Positions 1 to 8,994 of a DNA stretch of 64,000 nt are shown in pieces (within the stretch, counting starts at the first letter, position 1; each line of letters starts with the position of its first letter). Position numbers and translations under genes: made by a program. Source of the stretch: Terriglobus albidus (lineage in GTDB: Bacteria; Acidobacteriota; Terriglobia; Terriglobales; Acidobacteriaceae); NCBI RefSeq assembly GCF_008000815.1, contig NZ_CP042806.1, positions 62,001 to 126,000 of the forward strand, written 5' to 3'. The notes under the pieces are model-generated. The model saw nothing but the letters and a program-made list of their open reading frames with translations, had not been told where the DNA came from and searched no databases.

Positions 1-133
1 TGTATTGCATCGCGGGCAAGCTTGGCTTGGCGGCATGCCCACAATCATGCATCAAGGTTTATTGAAAACAAAGGATTAAGCGATCTGAGTTTCCGTACCC
101 GTCATACGAGGCAAAGCATCCACGAGAGCGTTC

Positions 134-204
134 CCTGTTTTGGATATCCCGAAAGGACGTGTAGTGGCGTTTTCATTGCGGAAAACGCCACTACACGGAA
201 GGCT
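134..204. repeat. Intergenic palindromic repeat, MITE-like family, copy 1 (partial)
   Basis: A perfect 16-bp inverted repeat (159-174 with 181-196, loop ATTGCG) lies just after the stop codon of the phosphoesterase gene. The surrounding 70 bases closely resemble the interior of the element at 21075-21190, including the stretches TATCCCG.AAGGA and TTCATTGCGGAAAACGCC. The terminal repeats of that element are not preserved here. It may also end transcription of the neighbouring minus-strand gene, although no T-tract follows. Bases 1-133 hold no recognisable feature. Confidence 0.65.
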
Positions 205-3084
205 CTAGTCGTCGTTGTCGTGATACTTTTTCGCGGCTTTGACGAAGGGGCCGGGCATCAGCACCTTGTCTTCGCCCGGATAGGGACGATCCCATCCTGT
301 TGTCGCATACCAGGTCACGTGATTGAGGAAGTTCGGATCGACTGAATCTGCTTTGTCGTACTTGCCTTTCATCACCTCCGCAGTGGCCTTCAACCAGGCC
401 TTTTGTAGCGGAGTCTCCGAAGCGTCCTTGCCGGCCTTCAAACCGGGCCCCTCGTCCAGAGCAATCACAGCAGGACAGACGTCGTAGGGCGTCAGGTCCG
501 GCGTGTTCTGGAATGCGTCAAACATCGGCGAAGCCACCAGATCGAACTGCGTGAGCGGTTGCGTGCCCAGGATGTTCTCGATCGTGCGGTTGATATTTTC
601 CGCGGTATAAGTCGTGTGAATCGTCTTGCCCTTCCCTGGCTCCTTCGGAGCCGCCGTATACGGGCTGATTACATAGACCGGCTGACGGTGGCCATCAACA
701 TGGTCGGTACCACCTTGCGAGTCGTCCTCCTCGACAAAAATGGCCGATTGAGCCCAGACCTTGCTATGGCTGATGGCTTCCACCATGCGGCCGAGAGCCA
801 GATCGTTATCTGCCTGGTAGTTGATGGGATACGGATGGCCCTTCGAGGTGCCGGCAGTGTGATCGTCGGGAAGCCAAAGAATCGTGAGATTGGGAACCTG
901 ACCGGCCGCGTCCAGCTGCTGGAAGTCCTTGATCCAGTAGTCGACGCGGTACTGGTCTGGAATGTCGAGGTTGAACGGCGGATAGTGCGGATCCATGATC
1001 TTCGCCGCCGAGGGGATCGACGAAGTTACTTTGACGGCGTCATCCGGAACGATGCAGCTCTCAGCCGGCGCCTTCCCTTCCTTGCACAGTGAGGTGTTAT
1101 AGAAATCGGTCCAGGTGTAGGCGGAACCGTCCGCCTTACGGGCGATGGTCGTGCCGCTGCTCCACTCGCCATACAGCTTCGACGTAAGTCCCTTGGCTTC
1201 CGCAGCTGTCCATAAGAAACCTTTCGGCGTGTAGGTCAAAGGATCGTCTGCCCCACCACCTGGATAAGAACGAATCCAGTCCGGAGACAAGATGTCATTG
1301 GAGTAGAACGATCCCGACATCCCGATCCACGGATGGCCGTCCGCGGACTGGCGGCTTGGCGCGTAGACGTTGTCGAGCAGCGGGAAGCGCTTCACGAAGG
1401 CATGCTGATTCGGCACCGCTGAGGCAAAAACCGCAAGCGCGGGAGCGCCATTGCCCCAGGCAACATCACCTAGTATCTGGTCGTAAGTACGATTCTCTTT
1501 AATGATGAGAAAGACATGCTTGATGAGTGAGGGCTCGCCGATGTGTTTGGGAACCGCAACCGCCACCGCATGGAGATCAATGTACTCTTTTCCGACTTCG
1601 ATATTCGTCGTCAGGTTCCAATGATTGTTGTCAAAGACCTGCTTGCTGAGCTTCGCCAACTCGCCGGCGTTTGGCTCGGGAATCAGGTTCACGACGCCCA
1701 TGTCGGCATGGGTGTTATAGTGCGGGATCCCATCCTTCATGTTCGCGATCTCCCGCGCTCCCAGTCCCTTGTCGTCAGCCACCACAAGTTGCTTCTGCGC
1801 TGTGTCGTAAGAGATGGAAGTCGGGAAATAGGCAGTCGGAATATAACCGATGACTGGGTGCGCATCACGGGTCAGGAGATTGATGACAGCCACGGCATTC
1901 GCCTGGCCCAGCGTCACATAGGCCTTCCCATCGCCGGTTACGGCAACACCATTGGGCCCAGAACCGAATACGCCACCGGCGATCGGAACACTCAGGTTAA
2001 TGGCGCGTACGACCTTATCCGTCTTGAGATCAATCACCGACAAGCTGTCACTATAAGCATTGGCCACGTACAGAGTGGAGCCGAAGATCGTCATGCCGGC
2101 CGGATGCAGACCAACGGAGATCGTTTTCTCTTCCTTGCCCAGCGCGAGATTTACGACAGAGACCGTGCCGGTGAGAGTAAAGGCATCCTTACGGTCGACC
2201 ACAATCGGCGTGCCGTCAGAATAGTTCGTGAAGTCAGCGCTGGTTGCCGGCCGGCCACCCTCGTTGCTGACATAGGCGTAGTTCCCCCGAACCAGGACGC
2301 TGTTCGGAACATTGCCGACAGGGATCTGGCTGATAAGCCTGGCAGGAGACGCCGTCAGGTCGATTACGCCGAGCGTGTTCGTGACATTCAACGCCACATA
2401 GGCGCGCTTATTGTCCTCAGAAAAGGCGATGCCGCCAGGGTTGATCGACTTCGCGTTGTGATAGGGACGACCGTCGGCAGGTGGCTCAGGCAAACTAACC
2501 CTCTGCGCGTTGCTCAACAAGCCTGTCTGCCGGTTTACATTCGCGATGACGACGTAATTGTTGTCCTGGCTGAAGAGGAGCTTCGTGCCGTCGGCGGAGT
2601 AGGTGACTCCCGTAAAGGAGCCCGCTGTCAGTTCTTTGGCGGAGGCTGCCGCATCCGCTGGAATGAAGCGCTGCAGAACCTTCCCGGTTACGGTGTCGAA
2701 CACAATGATTGGCTGCGGCGACCCCATAAGCAGCACGGCAGCGCTGTGAATTGCTCGATTTGGATTGAGCGCAATCGCCTTGGCGCGTACGGGCGAGCCG
2801 AGTTCAACAATCTTGCCGGCCGGGGTCAGCGTCTGGTTGTCCGATGCGACGATCGAACCATCCTGCTGCAGACCCACGGTACGGTTCGGACCGCCTGATT
2901 GGGATGTTGCCCCATGCCCTGAAGCCGTAACCGTTCCGGCCGAAACCGCCTCATCCTTCGGCGCCGCGGTGTTGAAATCGGGACTGCCTGTCTGCGCAGG
3001 CGCCGCTTGACCGAACGAAAACGCCGGGCCAAGAAGTAAAGAAACAGCCAGAACGCCAACTTGCCTAGACCTTGCGAATTCCAT
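205..3084 (-). CDS. Exported YncE-like beta-propeller / alkaline phosphatase-family phosphoesterase fusion
   Basis: A 959-residue protein that begins with a Sec-type signal peptide (about residues 1-25, ending FSFGQA). Residues of roughly 80-480 contain repeated seven-bladed propeller motifs such as VYVANAYSDSLSVIDLKTDK and AYVTLGQANAVAVINLLT, the YVTN/YncE type. From about residue 525 a phosphoesterase-family domain starts with the signature KHVFLIIKENRTYDQILGD and carries the metal-site-like stretches EEDDSQGGTDHVDGHR and the C-terminal YVISPYT. This two-domain architecture is known in acidobacteria and other soil bacteria; the substrate is unknown, with phosphate ester hydrolysis in the periplasm or outside the cell the likely activity. 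A GGAG ribosome site sits 5 to 10 nt before the ATG. The gene is apparently monocistronic. Confidence 0.85.
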   Translation of the reverse strand: MEFARSRQVGVLAVSLLLGPAFSFGQAAPAQTGSPDFNTAAPKDEAVSAGTVTASGHGATSQSGGPNRTVGLQQDGSIVASDNQTLTPAGKIVELGSPVRAKAIALNPNRAIHSAAVLLMGSPQPIIVFDTVTGKVLQRFIPADAAASAKELTAGSFTGVTYSADGTKLLFSQDNNYVVIANVNRQTGLLSNAQRVSLPEPPADGRPYHNAKSINPGGIAFSEDNKRAYVALNVTNTLGVIDLTASPARLISQIPVGNVPNSVLVRGNYAYVSNEGGRPATSADFTNYSDGTPIVVDRKDAFTLTGTVSVVNLALGKEEKTISVGLHPAGMTIFGSTLYVANAYSDSLSVIDLKTDKVVRAINLSVPIAGGVFGSGPNGVAVTGDGKAYVTLGQANAVAVINLLTRDAHPVIGYIPTAYFPTSISYDTAQKQLVVADDKGLGAREIANMKDGIPHYNTHADMGVVNLIPEPNAGELAKLSKQVFDNNHWNLTTNIEVGKEYIDLHAVAVAVPKHIGEPSLIKHVFLIIKENRTYDQILGDVAWGNGAPALAVFASAVPNQHAFVKRFPLLDNVYAPSRQSADGHPWIGMSGSFYSNDILSPDWIRSYPGGGADDPLTYTPKGFLWTAAEAKGLTSKLYGEWSSGTTIARKADGSAYTWTDFYNTSLCKEGKAPAESCIVPDDAVKVTSSIPSAAKIMDPHYPPFNLDIPDQYRVDYWIKDFQQLDAAGQVPNLTILWLPDDHTAGTSKGHPYPINYQADNDLALGRMVEAISHSKVWAQSAIFVEEDDSQGGTDHVDGHRQPVYVISPYTAAPKEPGKGKTIHTTYTAENINRTIENILGTQPLTQFDLVASPMFDAFQNTPDLTPYDVCPAVIALDEGPGLKAGKDASETPLQKAWLKATAEVMKGKYDKADSVDPNFLNHVTWYATTGWDRPYPGEDKVLMPGPFVKAAKKYHDNDD

Positions 3085-3444
3085 CGAATCTCCTCTTCAA
3101 CTGTTTACATCCCGCAAGATAACGAGATATTTGTTTTTTTGCCCCTGCCTCTAAGCAAAACGGCAATCTCACGGTTGTTCCAGCAATCGAATCGATCTAT
3201 GCAACTTAGGGGCTGTATTGCCGGCTTTGTCTAACCCGGGCATGATTCGGCGGAATACCGCTGTCCATCGCCTGAATCTCACGCCGAGTTCCGAAAAAAT
3301 ATATCACCACAACTTGCAATGAATGATGAACTCCAACGATGGCACAACGATGTAAATATCGTGGGTTGGGTGCCCGCAAAACTGCCCACCGTGTGCATCA
3401 TCTGCAACTTGCACTACGAAATTCCGCTTGATGGAATTTTCTCT
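3085..3444. other. Intergenic region, no gene seen
   Basis: This 360-nt stretch separates the phosphoesterase start from the end of the PIN toxin gene. It is more AT-rich than its surroundings and must hold the phosphoesterase promoter. I found no convincing -35/-10 pair, repeat or coding frame. Confidence 0.4.
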
Positions 3445-3852
3445 CTAACCCTCGGTCAACCGATTCAGGTATTCCGTCGGTGAAAGCACCATAACTCCGC
3501 GCCGGGCTGAAACTGGAAAATCTTTCAAGTTACCAGTAATAAGCCACGCACCTGCCATATGGGCAAGGGAAAGAAATGGAGCATCCTTTGGATCTGGCAT
3601 TAGGAGAGGCCAAGCCGGCGGGTCGGACAGATGCAGGCTTTCAGCAATCAGGAACTCCAGCCAGAATGGCGGAAAACCATAACGACGAAACTTTTCTCGC
3701 TGGGCGACTTCTCGATATTCAGCTACGGTCCACGGACTGGTCACAGTCTGAACTAGCCCCTCCAGCACCCAATCCATCACAAGTGCAGGGGCTGCACCTG
3801 TGTTAATGCCAGCAGAGATTACAACATTCGTATCAAGAACGATCAGCCTCAT
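3445..3852 (-). CDS. Type II toxin, PIN-domain ribonuclease
   Basis: A 135-residue single-domain PIN protein. The acidic residues expected for the Mg-binding nuclease site are in place: D7 in VLDTNVV, E45 in TVAEYREV, D90 in PDPKDAPFL and D111 in GNLKDFP. The family cleaves RNA, and its activity is neutralised by a co-expressed antitoxin. The start ATG overlaps the stop of the upstream antitoxin gene by 4 nt (ATGA), so the two are translationally coupled. It looks most like the COG1569 group of putative PIN toxins rather than classical VapC. No truncation is visible. Confidence 0.85.
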   Translation of the reverse strand: MRLIVLDTNVVISAGINTGAAPALVMDWVLEGLVQTVTSPWTVAEYREVAQREKFRRYGFPPFWLEFLIAESLHLSDPPAWPLLMPDPKDAPFLSLAHMAGAWLITGNLKDFPVSARRGVMVLSPTEYLNRLTEG

Positions 3853-4145
3853 TTGTTCTTTCGTTGAATACGGCGAGAACGAACAGTCTTGATCTCCTGC
3901 TCGATTTCCTCTTCGCTCAGCTTCGAAGCTCGGGACTTTTCAGCGAGTCTCCAACTCTTACGCAGGCTAGCCTTTGCCAGCGCTCTACGAAGCTCGCGGT
4001 CTTCCGCAATCACATCATCGAGTACCGGGACAAGGAAATAGACAGGACCATCCTGCCCAGCCAGCAGGACTGTCTCGCCCTGTGGTACCTCTTTCAGCGC
4101 CTTTGAGCCTCGCGTACGGAATTCCCGTAAAGACACCTGTCGCAT
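3849..4145 (-). CDS. Type II antitoxin of the PIN toxin, Phd/YefM-like
   Basis: A 98-residue protein. The N-terminus (MRQVSLREFRTRGSKAL, then VLLAGQDGPVYFLVPV) resembles the DNA-binding Phd/YefM fold, and the C-terminal 40 residues are charged and helical, as expected for a toxin-wrapping tail. It is the first gene of a two-gene operon with the PIN toxin. Upstream lie a GGAGG ribosome site 7 nt from the ATG and a promoter overlapped by a perfect palindrome, the usual layout for autorepression. The family assignment is moderate because the sequence is divergent; the antitoxin role is strongly supported by context. Confidence 0.8.
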   Translation of the reverse strand: MRQVSLREFRTRGSKALKEVPQGETVLLAGQDGPVYFLVPVLDDVIAEDRELRRALAKASLRKSWRLAEKSRASKLSEEEIEQEIKTVRSRRIQRKNK

Positions 4146-4162
4146 AGGAATGCCTCCGAAAC

Positions 4163-4194
4163 CTCAGTGTAGCCATTTTGGCTACACTGAGCAA
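4163..4194 (-). promoter_or_regulatory. Promoter and palindromic operator of the PIN toxin-antitoxin operon
   Basis: On the minus strand TTGCTC (4194-4189) and TACACT (4171-4166) are separated by exactly 17 nt. A perfect 12-bp inverted repeat, CTCAGTGTAGCC / GGCTACACTGAG with a 5-nt loop (4163-4191), covers the -10 and the spacer. Repressor binding here would block RNA polymerase, fitting antitoxin autoregulation. The same palindrome could serve as a terminator for the KTSC gene upstream. Confidence 0.7.
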
Positions 4195-4224
4195 ACGTAT
4201 TGCCCAAGGGAATGATGCTGTCGC

Positions 4225-4458
4225 CTACCTTTGGCCGCCCTCGCGCACCACAATATACCGATGCTCTCTGGGTTTAAACACCTGGTTGAGATAGGTTCCC
4301 TTAGATTCGGCTGCCATAAATTCGATGTACACCTCAGGTGACACCCCGAAATACCGATACACCGATCCGTTTTGGCGAAACTCGATCTCTAACTCGTTCC
4401 GGCTCGCGTCGTAGCCAATTGAGGCGATGCTCTCCGACTCCACCGCTCGCCGCCTCAT
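4225..4458 (-). CDS. KTSC domain-containing small protein
   Basis: A 77-residue protein made almost entirely of one KTSC-like domain. The order is SIASIGYDASRNELEIEF, then GSVYRYFGVSPEVYIEFMAA, then SKGTYLNQVFKPREHRY. The family is small, beta-rich and of unproven function, often found near nucleases or lysyl-tRNA synthetase fusions. It lies 34 nt upstream of the toxin-antitoxin promoter on the same strand, with a strong palindrome between, so co-transcription is not implied. Confidence 0.75.
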   Translation of the reverse strand: MRRRAVESESIASIGYDASRNELEIEFRQNGSVYRYFGVSPEVYIEFMAAESKGTYLNQVFKPREHRYIVVREGGQR

Positions 4459-4513
4459 CTCTCAGGAGTACCCCCACCATGGATAAGACAGGTTCCGGAA
4501 ACGGATGTACGAC

Positions 4514-5698
4514 CTAAGCTAACTGCTCGCTCGTCTCCGCAGACGAAGGATGCTCTTCTCCCGTGACGACCCGGTTGCGGCCGGCATTCTTTGCCAGATA
4601 GAGCGCGGCATCGGCACGTTTCACCATCGTCGTCCAGCTTTCAGCTGCTCCATTCCAACTCGCCACACCCAGGCTGGCGGTAACGCCGACCTTCTTGTTT
4701 TCTACCGGCACCACGATCTGCGAGATACGCTTGCGCAGACGCTCAGCCAGATGCAACGCGGTGGCATTGTCCGTATGAGGCAGAAGAATCAGAAATTCTT
4801 CTCCACCCGAGCGGCAGAGAAGGTCCGTCCCGCGAAGCGCCGATTGCAGATCACGCACCACCAGGCACAGAGCGGCGTCACCGGCGTTGTGACCGTGAGT
4901 ATCGTTCAACAGCTTGAAGTAATCAAGGTCCAAAACGACGACCGACAGCGGAAAGCCGTAACGGCGGCAGCGGGCCATTTCGCGCGCGGCCTGGGATTCC
5001 AGTGCACGGCGGTTCAAGGCTCCGGTCAGGGCATCGGTACTGGCAATCTCGCGCAGATCCAGCCCCATCTGGCTGACGAAGATCCCGACGAAGCAGAAGA
5101 TCGTGGCCGCATTGAAGAGCATATTGACCGGCCACTGCGCATGAGCGATGGACTCGCCGGAGACTCCCAGAACATTGGAACGGATCTCAACCACCTGCCA
5201 GAGCAGCCGGAAGAGGGCGACCAGGGAGATCACGATACTTGTAAGAATGCGCAGCAGGCGGTTTTCTTCGATACCGAATCGCAGCAATACTTCGACACTC
5301 AGCGCGGTTTGAATCGCCAGAATCACCGAGAGTAACTGAAAGCCACGGAGCGGCTCATTCCGAAGTACGACAAACCACATCAGAAAACCGGCATAGAGAG
5401 CGACCAGAACGGCATTCGTCCATAGATGACGGGTTTTGACATGCAGGAACTCGGCGAAGCCCGTATGGCGCAGCCACAGGCTCACCGGTAGCAACAGCAT
5501 GCTGAGACCGAGATGGAGATTCCTCGAAAAAAGGCCGTGGCCCGCAATCAGAGCGCTGGAGGCGCCGGCGGCAACGCACGAAACCATGAACCACCAGATG
5601 CCGCGCGCCCGCCGGTAGCTGATGTGCAGCGAGCAGAGCCCCGCAGCATAAACCAGCATGGTAAGCGCATTGATCAGCAAGAGGTTGTACGTATTCAT
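4514..5698 (-). CDS. Membrane diguanylate cyclase (GGDEF)
   Basis: The chosen ATG gives 394 residues: about six hydrophobic segments in residues 5-210, then a GGDEF domain. The active-site motif is GGEEF (298-302). An RGTD I-site (289-292) lies five residues before it, so the enzyme should make c-di-GMP from two GTP and be product-inhibited. DLDYFKLLNDTHGH at 257-270 matches the metal/GTP-binding segment. The reading frame stays open to 6235, but the extra upstream codons look non-coding and lack hydrophobicity; another ATG at 5863 is possible. It is divergent from an EAL-domain gene at 6013, an opposing pair that could set c-di-GMP levels together. Confidence 0.85.
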   Translation of the reverse strand: MNTYNLLLINALTMLVYAAGLCSLHISYRRARGIWWFMVSCVAAGASSALIAGHGLFSRNLHLGLSMLLLPVSLWLRHTGFAEFLHVKTRHLWTNAVLVALYAGFLMWFVVLRNEPLRGFQLLSVILAIQTALSVEVLLRFGIEENRLLRILTSIVISLVALFRLLWQVVEIRSNVLGVSGESIAHAQWPVNMLFNAATIFCFVGIFVSQMGLDLREIASTDALTGALNRRALESQAAREMARCRRYGFPLSVVVLDLDYFKLLNDTHGHNAGDAALCLVVRDLQSALRGTDLLCRSGGEEFLILLPHTDNATALHLAERLRKRISQIVVPVENKKVGVTASLGVASWNGAAESWTTMVKRADAALYLAKNAGRNRVVTGEEHPSSAETSEQLA

Positions 5699-6012
5699 GG
5701 CAGGAGCGGCCACACCAGAGAAACTGGCCTGATGGTGAGGCCGCAGGTCGCGGACAGCGAGATTGTAACAACGCAGGGGTCCGTCACTCCAGTACCAGTT
5801 TGGTAATCCGTTTCCATGGAAACCGTTTTGGTACTCAGGCTTCTCTTCGTTCGGAAATAACATATGATGAGAGCCGCCGGCCCGATCGGATCTTTTCGGG
5901 CGGCAATTTATCTGATGGGCAGTCGCTTTTCCGTATCCTGCAGAGCTGAGCCGCGTGGTCCAAATGTGCCAATGCAGTTTCGATGTGGAGACCAAAGACG
6001 GGATGAGCCCGA
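5699..6012. promoter_or_regulatory. Divergent intergenic region between c-di-GMP genes, with a 14-bp palindrome
   Basis: The region must contain promoters for both divergent genes. It holds a perfect palindrome GTTTCCATGGAAAC (5810-5823), flanked by AGTACCA (5791-5797) and TGGTACT (5829-5835), a good candidate for a dimeric regulator site. A TACAAT box near 5764 on the minus strand could be the -10 of the cyclase gene. No other gene is evident. Confidence 0.45.
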
Positions 6013-7638
6013 ATGCCTGAAAACCCATCGACAACAACCATGTTGTTCTGGGCTGTGCTGGTGCTTGCCACCCTGCTGCTCGCATGCTGGCTGCTGCGCC
6101 TGAGCGCGAGGCGCGCCGACCTGACTCCGCAGAGGCGTCAGTTTCTGGCTGCAATCGGCGGCGCCTTACTTGCCTGCGCCATTTGGTCGCTCTACCATCT
6201 GACCTCCTTCTCTCCCGCCGGCAGCTTCGGCACACGGCACCCGGCCATCATGCTGGGAGTTTCTCTGGTTGTCGCCATGGTGGGCTGTGGACTTGCCGTG
6301 GGCAATGTCGCCCTGCTGATAGATAAGCAGGCCAGCAGCAAGGCTTCCAGCGGAATCGATGCTCTGACTGGTCTGCAGACACGGTCGCAACTGGAGATCA
6401 GTATCCGCAACAGCATCCGTCGCTGCGGCCCGGATGGAAGGTTTGCCGTAGCTCTGGTCGATCTGGATCGTTTTAAAGGCGTCAACGATACGCTCGGACA
6501 CGAAGTAGGCGACCTGATCCTGCGGCAGACCGCGCAGCGCCTGCGTACCGTCGTCGGTCAACGCGAGACCCTCGCGCGTATCAGCAGCGATGAGTTCCTC
6601 GCCGTATTGCCAAAGATCGAGCAGGAAGGCGCGCTTTCCGCGATCTGCCGAAAAATCCTGCATGCAGTCTCGGAGCCGCTCACCGTCGGCAGCCACAAGA
6701 TCCACATCACCTCAAGCATCGGCGTAGCCGTCTATCCTGATGACGGCGCCGACGTATCCACCCTGCTTCGCAAGGTCGACACCGCGCTCGACCGCGCCAA
6801 AGCCGCGGGACGGGGAGACTTCCGCATCTTCAATCCAGAAGTCGACAAAGCCCTGCTGGAGCGGCTGGCGCTTGAAAACGATCTGCGCCATGCGCTCGGA
6901 CGCAACGAGTTCCTGCTGGCTTATCAGCCGGAGTTCGACTTGCAGACAGGTGAAGTCGTCAGCATGGAAGCTCTTCTGCGCTGGCGCAGGCCGACGGGTG
7001 AATTTATCTCTCCGGCGAAGTTCATTCCTGTCGCCGAGGAAACGGGCGTTATTGTCCCCCTCAGCCAGTGGGTTCTTGAAACGGCCTGTCGCGAGCTCAA
7101 AGACCTGCGCTCCACCCTCGAGTACAGCCCTCGCTTTGCCGTCAATCTCTCTCCCCGCCAGTTTCAGCAGGACAACCTTGTGGAGATGATCGTCTCCACC
7201 CTGGAGAAGTACGAGGTCGCTCCCGGCAACCTGGAGCTGGAGATCACGGAAGGCTCCCTGATGGATGATCCGGAGAAAGCAGCGTTCTCGCTCCACCTGC
7301 TGCGCCAGCATGGCATCGCCACCGCCATCGACGACTTCGGCACCGGATACTCCTCCCTCAGCTATCTGCGGCGTTTCCCTATCGACAAACTCAAGATGGA
7401 TCGCGCCTTCGTCACCGATATCCAGGTGGATAAAGACAGCGCGGCCCTGGCGGAGTCCATCCTGCGCATGGCCCATCAACTCGGTCTGAAGGTCGTGGCG
7501 GAGGGTGTCGAACTACCCGAGCAGCTCGACCTGCTGCGCCATCTGCGTTGCGATGCCGCGCAGGGCTTTCTGCTGGCTCGGCCCATGTTCCTGCCGGAAC
7601 TGACCGGGTTCCTGCTGGATCACCAGGAAAAGGGATAA
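6013..7638 (+). CDS. Membrane GGDEF-EAL protein, probable c-di-GMP phosphodiesterase
   Basis: A 541-residue protein with three or four N-terminal membrane segments (about 10-105), a GGDEF domain (about 115-275) and an EAL domain (about 285-535). The GGDEF signature is degenerate, SSDEF at 191-195, so cyclase activity is doubtful although the GTP-binding part (DLDRFKGVNDTLGHEVGD) is kept. The EAL domain looks catalytically complete: EALLRW (319), NLSPRQF, ELEITEGSLMDD, DDFGTGYSSL, KLKMDRAF and AEGVE are all present. It should hydrolyse c-di-GMP to pGpG, perhaps tuned by GTP through the inactive GGDEF. It is divergent from the cyclase gene at 4514-5698. Confidence 0.85.
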   Translation: MPENPSTTTMLFWAVLVLATLLLACWLLRLSARRADLTPQRRQFLAAIGGALLACAIWSLYHLTSFSPAGSFGTRHPAIMLGVSLVVAMVGCGLAVGNVALLIDKQASSKASSGIDALTGLQTRSQLEISIRNSIRRCGPDGRFAVALVDLDRFKGVNDTLGHEVGDLILRQTAQRLRTVVGQRETLARISSDEFLAVLPKIEQEGALSAICRKILHAVSEPLTVGSHKIHITSSIGVAVYPDDGADVSTLLRKVDTALDRAKAAGRGDFRIFNPEVDKALLERLALENDLRHALGRNEFLLAYQPEFDLQTGEVVSMEALLRWRRPTGEFISPAKFIPVAEETGVIVPLSQWVLETACRELKDLRSTLEYSPRFAVNLSPRQFQQDNLVEMIVSTLEKYEVAPGNLELEITEGSLMDDPEKAAFSLHLLRQHGIATAIDDFGTGYSSLSYLRRFPIDKLKMDRAFVTDIQVDKDSAALAESILRMAHQLGLKVVAEGVELPEQLDLLRHLRCDAAQGFLLARPMFLPELTGFLLDHQEKG

Positions 7639-7687
7639 CCTGATCGCAGGCACGAACTCCCGTAGCCTGCACGACGTATCTTCCGCT

Positions 7688-7693
7688 TACAAT
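7688..7693 (+). promoter_or_regulatory. -10 box (TACAAT) of the secreted hydrolase gene
   Basis: TACAAT lies 10 nt before the ATG at 7704 and overlaps the earlier in-frame ATG at 7692. If it is a real -10, transcription starts at about 7700 and only the 7704 start can be used, on an almost leaderless mRNA. Confidence 0.45.
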
Positions 7694-7703
7694 GGCTTCA
7701 CCC

Positions 7704-8867
7704 ATGCGCCCAGTTGTTTTGCTTCTCATCTCCAGCCTCTGGCTGGCAACCACGGGATTTGCCCAGCGCACCCCTGAAATCGAAGAGGGTCCGAGCACGC
7801 CACCGAACATCCTGAAAACCCAGTCCGGCACCGTTGAGACCGGTTCCATGGGCAATGCAGCCTACCGCATCGATGTTCCGGCAAACTGGAACCACTCCCT
7901 GGTCGTCTTCTACCACGGCTACAGCGAGCGGTCATTTCACTATCGTTCTGACGCGCAACTGCACGATCAGGCCCGGCCGATGTTCCAACGCGGCTTCGCC
8001 GTGATCCAGAGCGGCTACTCCCAGACCGGGTGGGCCCTGCAGACCGCCTATCCTGAGACCGAACATCTGCGGAAGTACTTCACTAAGAAGTACGGTCAGC
8101 CGAAAGAGACCTACGTCGCCGGAGGCTCCATGGGCGGAGCCCTGACCATGATGACGCTGGAGCTGAATCCCAAGCCATATGTCGCCGGTCTCGATCTCTG
8201 CGGAGCTGTGGAACCAACCTACGAGTGGGCCTCGCGCCGATTTGCCTGGCGTGCTGCTTTCGACTACTTCTTCCCCGGCATCTTCCCTCCGCTGGTGCCG
8301 ACACCGCAGGACTTCATCGAGAATGACGGCCTGCGCCAGAAGATCCTCGCTGCCCTGAAGGCAAAGCCCGCCGCCGCCGCGAGTATGCGGGATATCACCT
8401 ACGAACACACCGATCTGCAGGTGGCCAACCTGATGATGTACATCACCTGGCAGATGGCCGATTTCCAGAGGAAGGCCGGCGGCAACCCCTTCGAGAACCG
8501 CAACTACATCTATACCCGATCCAGCGAAGACCCCCATACCGACTACGCCCTCAACGATGGTGTACGCCGCTACGCTGCCGACGACAAGGCGCGCAAATGG
8601 GTCGCCACGTGGTACACCCCTACGGGAAAGCTCACCCGGCCGATGCTGGCACTGCACACTGTCTTTGACCCCCTTGTACCGGCAACTCCCATGACCCTGT
8701 ACGGCCGCATGGTGGAAGAGGCAGGCTTCGGCAACAACTACGTGCAAACCTACGTTCATCGCGAAGGTCACTGCACGATGAATGCCGACGAAGTCGGCCG
8801 CGCCTTCGATCAGTTATTGCTGTGGGTCCACCAGAAAAAGATCCCCCAGGCAGGTCTGTTGCGTTAG
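7704..8867 (+). CDS. Secreted alpha/beta hydrolase
   Basis: Starting at 7704 the protein is 387 residues with a clean signal peptide (MRPVVLLLISSLWLATTGFA). The fold and catalytic triad of an alpha/beta hydrolase are visible: an HGYSE oxyanion-type stretch near residue 71, the nucleophile elbow GGSMGG with S142, a late Asp in HTVFDPLVP and a His in HREGHCTM. It resembles prolyl-oligopeptidase-like or tannase-like secreted esterases, but the substrate cannot be read from sequence. An in-frame ATG at 7692 is less likely because it overlaps the -10 box. No ribosome site is evident, consistent with leaderless translation. Confidence 0.8.
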   Translation: MRPVVLLLISSLWLATTGFAQRTPEIEEGPSTPPNILKTQSGTVETGSMGNAAYRIDVPANWNHSLVVFYHGYSERSFHYRSDAQLHDQARPMFQRGFAVIQSGYSQTGWALQTAYPETEHLRKYFTKKYGQPKETYVAGGSMGGALTMMTLELNPKPYVAGLDLCGAVEPTYEWASRRFAWRAAFDYFFPGIFPPLVPTPQDFIENDGLRQKILAALKAKPAAAASMRDITYEHTDLQVANLMMYITWQMADFQRKAGGNPFENRNYIYTRSSEDPHTDYALNDGVRRYAADDKARKWVATWYTPTGKLTRPMLALHTVFDPLVPATPMTLYGRMVEEAGFGNNYVQTYVHREGHCTMNADEVGRAFDQLLLWVHQKKIPQAGLLR

Positions 8868-8881
8868 CTTCCGCACGGTCA

Positions 8882-8902
8882 AACTTAAGCCATCCTTAAG
8901 TT
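8882..8902 (+). terminator. Weak hairpin after the hydrolase gene
   Basis: An 8-bp perfect inverted repeat AACTTAAG / CTTAAGTT with a 5-nt loop stands 14 nt after the hydrolase stop. The stem is AT-rich and lacks a long T-tract, so termination is possible but uncertain. Confidence 0.35.
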
Positions 8903-8994
8903 CCACAGAAATCAAGCCAAAACAGGGCAAATCAACCTGTCATTCATAGACGCCACACCTGTTATTCACATTTCTTGGCTATTTTCAGCCCATT

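Noticed and set aside
1543-2898. Antisense 451-codon frame in the phosphoesterase gene
   Set aside because: Shadow of the real gene; composition is that of a reversed coding strand.
5699-6235. N-terminal extension of the diguanylate cyclase
   Set aside because: The extra 179 codons are Arg/Pro-rich, lack membrane segments or similarity, and overlap the divergent gene's start region.
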